DNA of 7,412 bases from Patescibacteria group bacterium (GTDB lineage Bacteria; Patescibacteriota; Minisyncoccia; Moranbacterales; JAKLHP01). Location of the stretch: NCBI GenBank assembly GCA_022710085.1, contig JAKLHP010000039.1, positions 1 through 7,412 on the forward strand. Reading direction: 5' to 3'. The notes under the pieces are model-generated. The model saw only the letters and a program-made list of their open reading frames with translations, was not told the DNA's origin and ran no database searches. Each line of letters begins with the position of its first letter. The stretch's first letter is position 1. Below are positions 5,271-7,412 of this stretch, piece after piece. Both the position numbers and the translations under genes were made by a program.

Positions 5271-6926
5271 CTACAGACTCGAAAGTTCCACCTTTTTTAT
5301 TAATTCCGCTTTCTTCATCTTAATCCTTTCGAGTTCATCCTCACGTTCCGATAATTTTTTCAGCTCTTCTTCTTCAAGGACTACGGATGCCACCTCACAT
5401 ATAAGTTTATTTCTAAGATCAATGATACGATTAAGAGATTGATTGCTCTCATCCAAATAAATTTTAGCTATCCCTTCCGCAACTTGATTGATACTATAAA
5501 AAGTTGCGTCCTTTGATAAGCTGAACCCCCTGAATGCAGTATTAATAAAAATTTCTATACCATTTTCGGTCATAATAACTTCTTTATCGGTAGTCTCATC
5601 ATCGAGATTGCGCCATTCAAAGTCAAATCGAAACCTTTTCCCATTTACAACTATAAATTTTGCTTTCAGTTTTTGCGTCTTTCTGGGTATTCTTTTTTCG
5701 TTTTCATGCTCTTTCTCCTCAAGATGCTCCTCTGTGGCGATTCTTTCATTACTATCGCGTTTTTCCATTGGTTCATCAAATCCATCTTTATCGGAACGTT
5801 TACCTTGCTCAGGAAAATCAGGAAATGCCAACTCTTTAAAATCATCTACCCTATTTAATGCACGCAATATATTGTCTTTAACGGTATCTTTCACTGAATC
5901 TGGTAACTGTTTATCAACTTTTTCTTGATTCCATCTTTCTGTTGCTTCCTTAGTTATTTCGTCTATAATTCCTTTTATCCTTTCTCCGACCAACTTTCCA
6001 GTTTTATCTCCCCAAAAATTTTCTATAAATTCTCTAAATTCACCGGATTCTGTAATAAATTCACGCTTATTATGTGTTACTGGTATAGCGTCGAGATGTA
6101 TTTCTCCAGTGATATGATTCGTCATCGGATGCGGATTATATCCTAACTTTTCTGATGCTCTTATGAGACGCCCGCGCCTAAACATATCAAATCCGCTCTG
6201 AACTCCAGACGCCGTCTTTCGGAGTCCCCACCATCCCTCAATAATGGATCCATTGCTCAAAGTAAAAATAAACTTTTGTTGACCTCGAGAATCAAGTTCA
6301 ACATCGACTGGTTTACATTCTTTAGCTGTATCCTTACGAAGGCCAACTTTTATTACTACTCCATTATGACGTATGAATGGACTATATCTTTGTGAAAGCT
6401 CATTTTTCAAACGCGTAACTAAGGCATCATAAAGCTTGACCTTTAAAGAAGAAATTTCAATCGTTGTCCCATGCTCCTTTTTTGATACTGTGCCTACGGA
6501 TATAGGAAAAGCTTTCCAATCTCCATTTTGCATAAATTCCTCTTTGTCATATGTAAGGATGTAAGCTTTAGAAGAATCAACTGGAGTGGTCATAAGAGAA
6601 AAGTGACGACCAAGACTCATGCAAGCAGATTTTAGTCCTAAACCAAATTCACCCAATGAATTCTTCTTTGTTGAGCTAGCTAAAATAAGAGCCTTCGCTG
6701 CGATGCCCTTGTCCATTCCTCGACCATTATCAGATACGGTTATCTTTTCGCTTTTTTTATCGAGAGACACTATTACCTCGACCCCATCATCATTTGCTGC
6801 ATCTATAGAATTATCAACTAGCTCAGCAATTGCGTCTGGAATCGAATAATTTGCTTCCCCAATTTTATGAAAAATGCTTTTATCTGGGGTAATATCTACT
6901 AAATGCTCGGTTTTTGTAACTTTCAT
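5271..6926 (-). CDS. MORC/MutL-like GHKL ATPase (defence-associated)
   Basis: A 551-residue soluble ATPase with an N-terminal GHKL fold and S5-like second domain. The N box is AIAELVDNSIDA (32-43; catalytic E35, Mg-binding N39). Box G1 is SDNGRGM (65-71), G2 is LGEFGLGLKSA (91-101), and G3 is HGTT (152-155). The second-domain lysine that contacts the ATP phosphate in MutL/MORC proteins is K287 in VTHNKREF. A charged linker (about 365-415) rich in E, K and D leads to a C-terminal domain of about 135 residues with a helical, possibly coiled-coil end (EEEELKKLSEREDELERIK, 518-536). There is no recognisable nuclease or MutL dimerisation motif. Such ATPases occur with restriction-modification genes and are thought to act as ATP-gated clamps or loops on DNA. 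Here a Vsr-like endonuclease gene lies 111 bp upstream on the same strand, behind a terminator, so the ATPase uses its own promoter. No SD. Confidence 0.85.
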   Translation of the reverse strand: MKVTKTEHLVDITPDKSIFHKIGEANYSIPDAIAELVDNSIDAANDDGVEVIVSLDKKSEKITVSDNGRGMDKGIAAKALILASSTKKNSLGEFGLGLKSACMSLGRHFSLMTTPVDSSKAYILTYDKEEFMQNGDWKAFPISVGTVSKKEHGTTIEISSLKVKLYDALVTRLKNELSQRYSPFIRHNGVVIKVGLRKDTAKECKPVDVELDSRGQQKFIFTLSNGSIIEGWWGLRKTASGVQSGFDMFRRGRLIRASEKLGYNPHPMTNHITGEIHLDAIPVTHNKREFITESGEFREFIENFWGDKTGKLVGERIKGIIDEITKEATERWNQEKVDKQLPDSVKDTVKDNILRALNRVDDFKELAFPDFPEQGKRSDKDGFDEPMEKRDSNERIATEEHLEEKEHENEKRIPRKTQKLKAKFIVVNGKRFRFDFEWRNLDDETTDKEVIMTENGIEIFINTAFRGFSLSKDATFYSINQVAEGIAKIYLDESNQSLNRIIDLRNKLICEVASVVLEEEELKKLSEREDELERIKMKKAELIKKVELSSL

Positions 6927-6941
6927 ATTTTTAAATTTTGT

Positions 6942-7009
6942 TAGTTATGATCTTATACTAGCAGGTAGTTTAATTTAAGTCAAGTATATTTATAAAAAAA
7001 TCATAACTA
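6942..7009. repeat. 10-bp inverted repeat flanking the ATPase promoter
   Basis: TAGTTATGAT (6942-6951) and its exact reverse complement ATCATAACTA (7000-7009) are 48 bp apart. One copy covers the predicted start site and the other lies upstream of the -35. A pair of repressor sites able to bridge the promoter is the natural reading. Confidence 0.6.
6955..6983 (-). promoter_or_regulatory. Promoter of the GHKL ATPase gene
   Basis: On the minus strand TTGACT (6978-6983, five of six) stands 17 bp from TAGTAT (6955-6960, four of six), which is preceded by TGC to give an extended -10. Start is predicted near 6948, about 22 nt before the ATG at 6926. Confidence 0.65.
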
Positions 7010-7015
7010 TCAAAT

Positions 7016-7036
7016 AAAAACCCGCCTTTTGCGGGT
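7016..7036 (-). terminator. Rho-independent terminator of the vsr-like gene
   Basis: On the minus strand ACCCGC (7036-7031), a 5-nt loop AAAAG, then GCGGGT (7025-7020) run into a T-tract (7020-7016). The hairpin begins one base after the vsr stop codon, so it separates vsr from the ATPase transcript. Confidence 0.85.
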
Positions 7037-7037
7037 C

Positions 7038-7412
7038 TTATCCTGCCAAATGAGTTGCTATTTTTTTGCTTGTTTTTTCTGGATTTTTCTTGATTTCATG
7101 CTCCCAAATCCGCAAAACTTTCCACCCTTCCCTTTTCAGCTTCGCCCTATTCTTTTTGTCCCTCGCTATATTATCTTCTATCTTTTTTATCCAGTATTTT
7201 TTCGGCAGACGTTTTTTCCGTTCCGAGAAATTATATCCATGCCAGAAATCGCCATCGATGAAGACCGCTATCTTTTTTTTCGGAAGGGCGATGTCTATGG
7301 TAAATGTCTTCCGATTTCTGAGATGATAATGTTTTTGGAAATAAATCCCTTCTTTTCTCAACATCCGAAATACTGTCACTTCTAATGACGTATTCTTCCC
7401 TCGAATCTTCGA
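7038..7412 (-). CDS. vsr: Vsr-type very-short-patch repair endonuclease, cut by the right edge
   Basis: The minus-strand frame is open from the window edge to a TAA at 7038, giving 124 visible residues. The first visible ones read SKIRGKNTSLEVTVFRMLRK, which matches the SKxMRxIxxxDT-type start of Vsr proteins, so the true start lies just beyond 7412 and the GTG at 7379 is internal. Vsr nicks next to T:G mismatches made by deamination of 5-methylcytosine, or acts as a restriction-associated nuclease. Visible catalytic features, counted from the first visible residue: D40 in TIDI (E. coli D51), VFIDGDFWHGY (50-60) with F56-W57-H58 (E. coli F67-W68-H69), W74xxKIEDN, RD at 84-85 (E. coli D97), GWKVLRIWEHEI near 97-108. 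The four zinc ligands of E. coli Vsr (C66, H71, C73, C117) are all replaced. A C-5 cytosine methyltransferase is expected nearby, outside the window. Confidence 0.88.
   Translation of the reverse strand, partial: SKIRGKNTSLEVTVFRMLRKEGIYFQKHYHLRNRKTFTIDIALPKKKIAVFIDGDFWHGYNFSERKKRLPKKYWIKKIEDNIARDKKNRAKLKREGWKVLRIWEHEIKKNPEKTSKKIATHLAG

Noticed and set aside
7377..7379. GTG at 7379 as the start of vsr
   Set aside because: The frame stays open to the window edge and the preceding residues (SKIRGKNTSLE) are typical of the Vsr N-terminus, so this GTG is an internal valine.
1..7412. CRISPR arrays, tRNA or rRNA genes, insertion sequences, integrase attachment repeats
   Set aside because: I looked for regularly spaced repeats, cloverleaf-like stretches, transposase motifs and long terminal repeats and saw none.

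Overview
The window looks like bacterial chromosome with a housekeeping and metabolic half on the left and a mobile-defence half on the right. Genes are packed, intergenic spaces are short and AT-rich, and TGA, TAG and TAA all act as stops, so there is no sign of stop-codon reassignment. Only the left-edge fragment and pyrEF have strong Shine-Dalgarno sequences. The other genes with a visible start have AT-rich leaders, and several have a promoter-like -10 about 20 nt before the ATG. Compact genes, a fused pyrimidine gene and the tiny WPYYLG-type membrane protein would fit an uncultivated lineage such as the Candidate Phyla Radiation. That is a weak inference, because no marker gene is present.

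Left half (1-4129). A 5' gene fragment (minus) lies downstream of a stand-alone HD-domain hydrolase related to RelA/SpoT hydrolases. Diverging from it is pyrEF, one polypeptide joining orotate phosphoribosyltransferase to OMP decarboxylase in the order of eukaryotic UMP synthase. It ends at a strong bidirectional terminator. Converging on that terminator is a 55-residue membrane protein too small for routine ORF calling. Then, still on the minus strand, come an ArsM-type arsenite methyltransferase and a SerB-like HAD phosphatase.

Right half (4164-7412). Composition becomes AT-rich and all protein genes relate to phage defence: an AbiF/AbiD-type (Abi_2) HEPN ribonuclease, a MORC/MutL-like GHKL ATPase, and a Vsr-type endonuclease that runs off the right edge. 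A 20-bp perfect palindrome marks the junction between the HAD gene and abiF.

The most interesting spot is the 213-bp gap between abiF and the ATPase. It holds a plus-strand signal with no protein gene attached: a consensus TTGACA -35, a weak -10, then a hairpin followed by seven T residues. This reads as a small divergent RNA of about 50 nt beside a HEPN toxin, which is the arrangement expected of an AbiF toxin with a noncoding RNA antitoxin. The ATPase promoter is flanked by a 10-bp inverted repeat suggesting a controlled operator. The ATPase-Vsr pair resembles the MutL/MORC-like ATPase restriction-modification neighbourhoods, whose methyltransferase and other parts would lie beyond position 7412.
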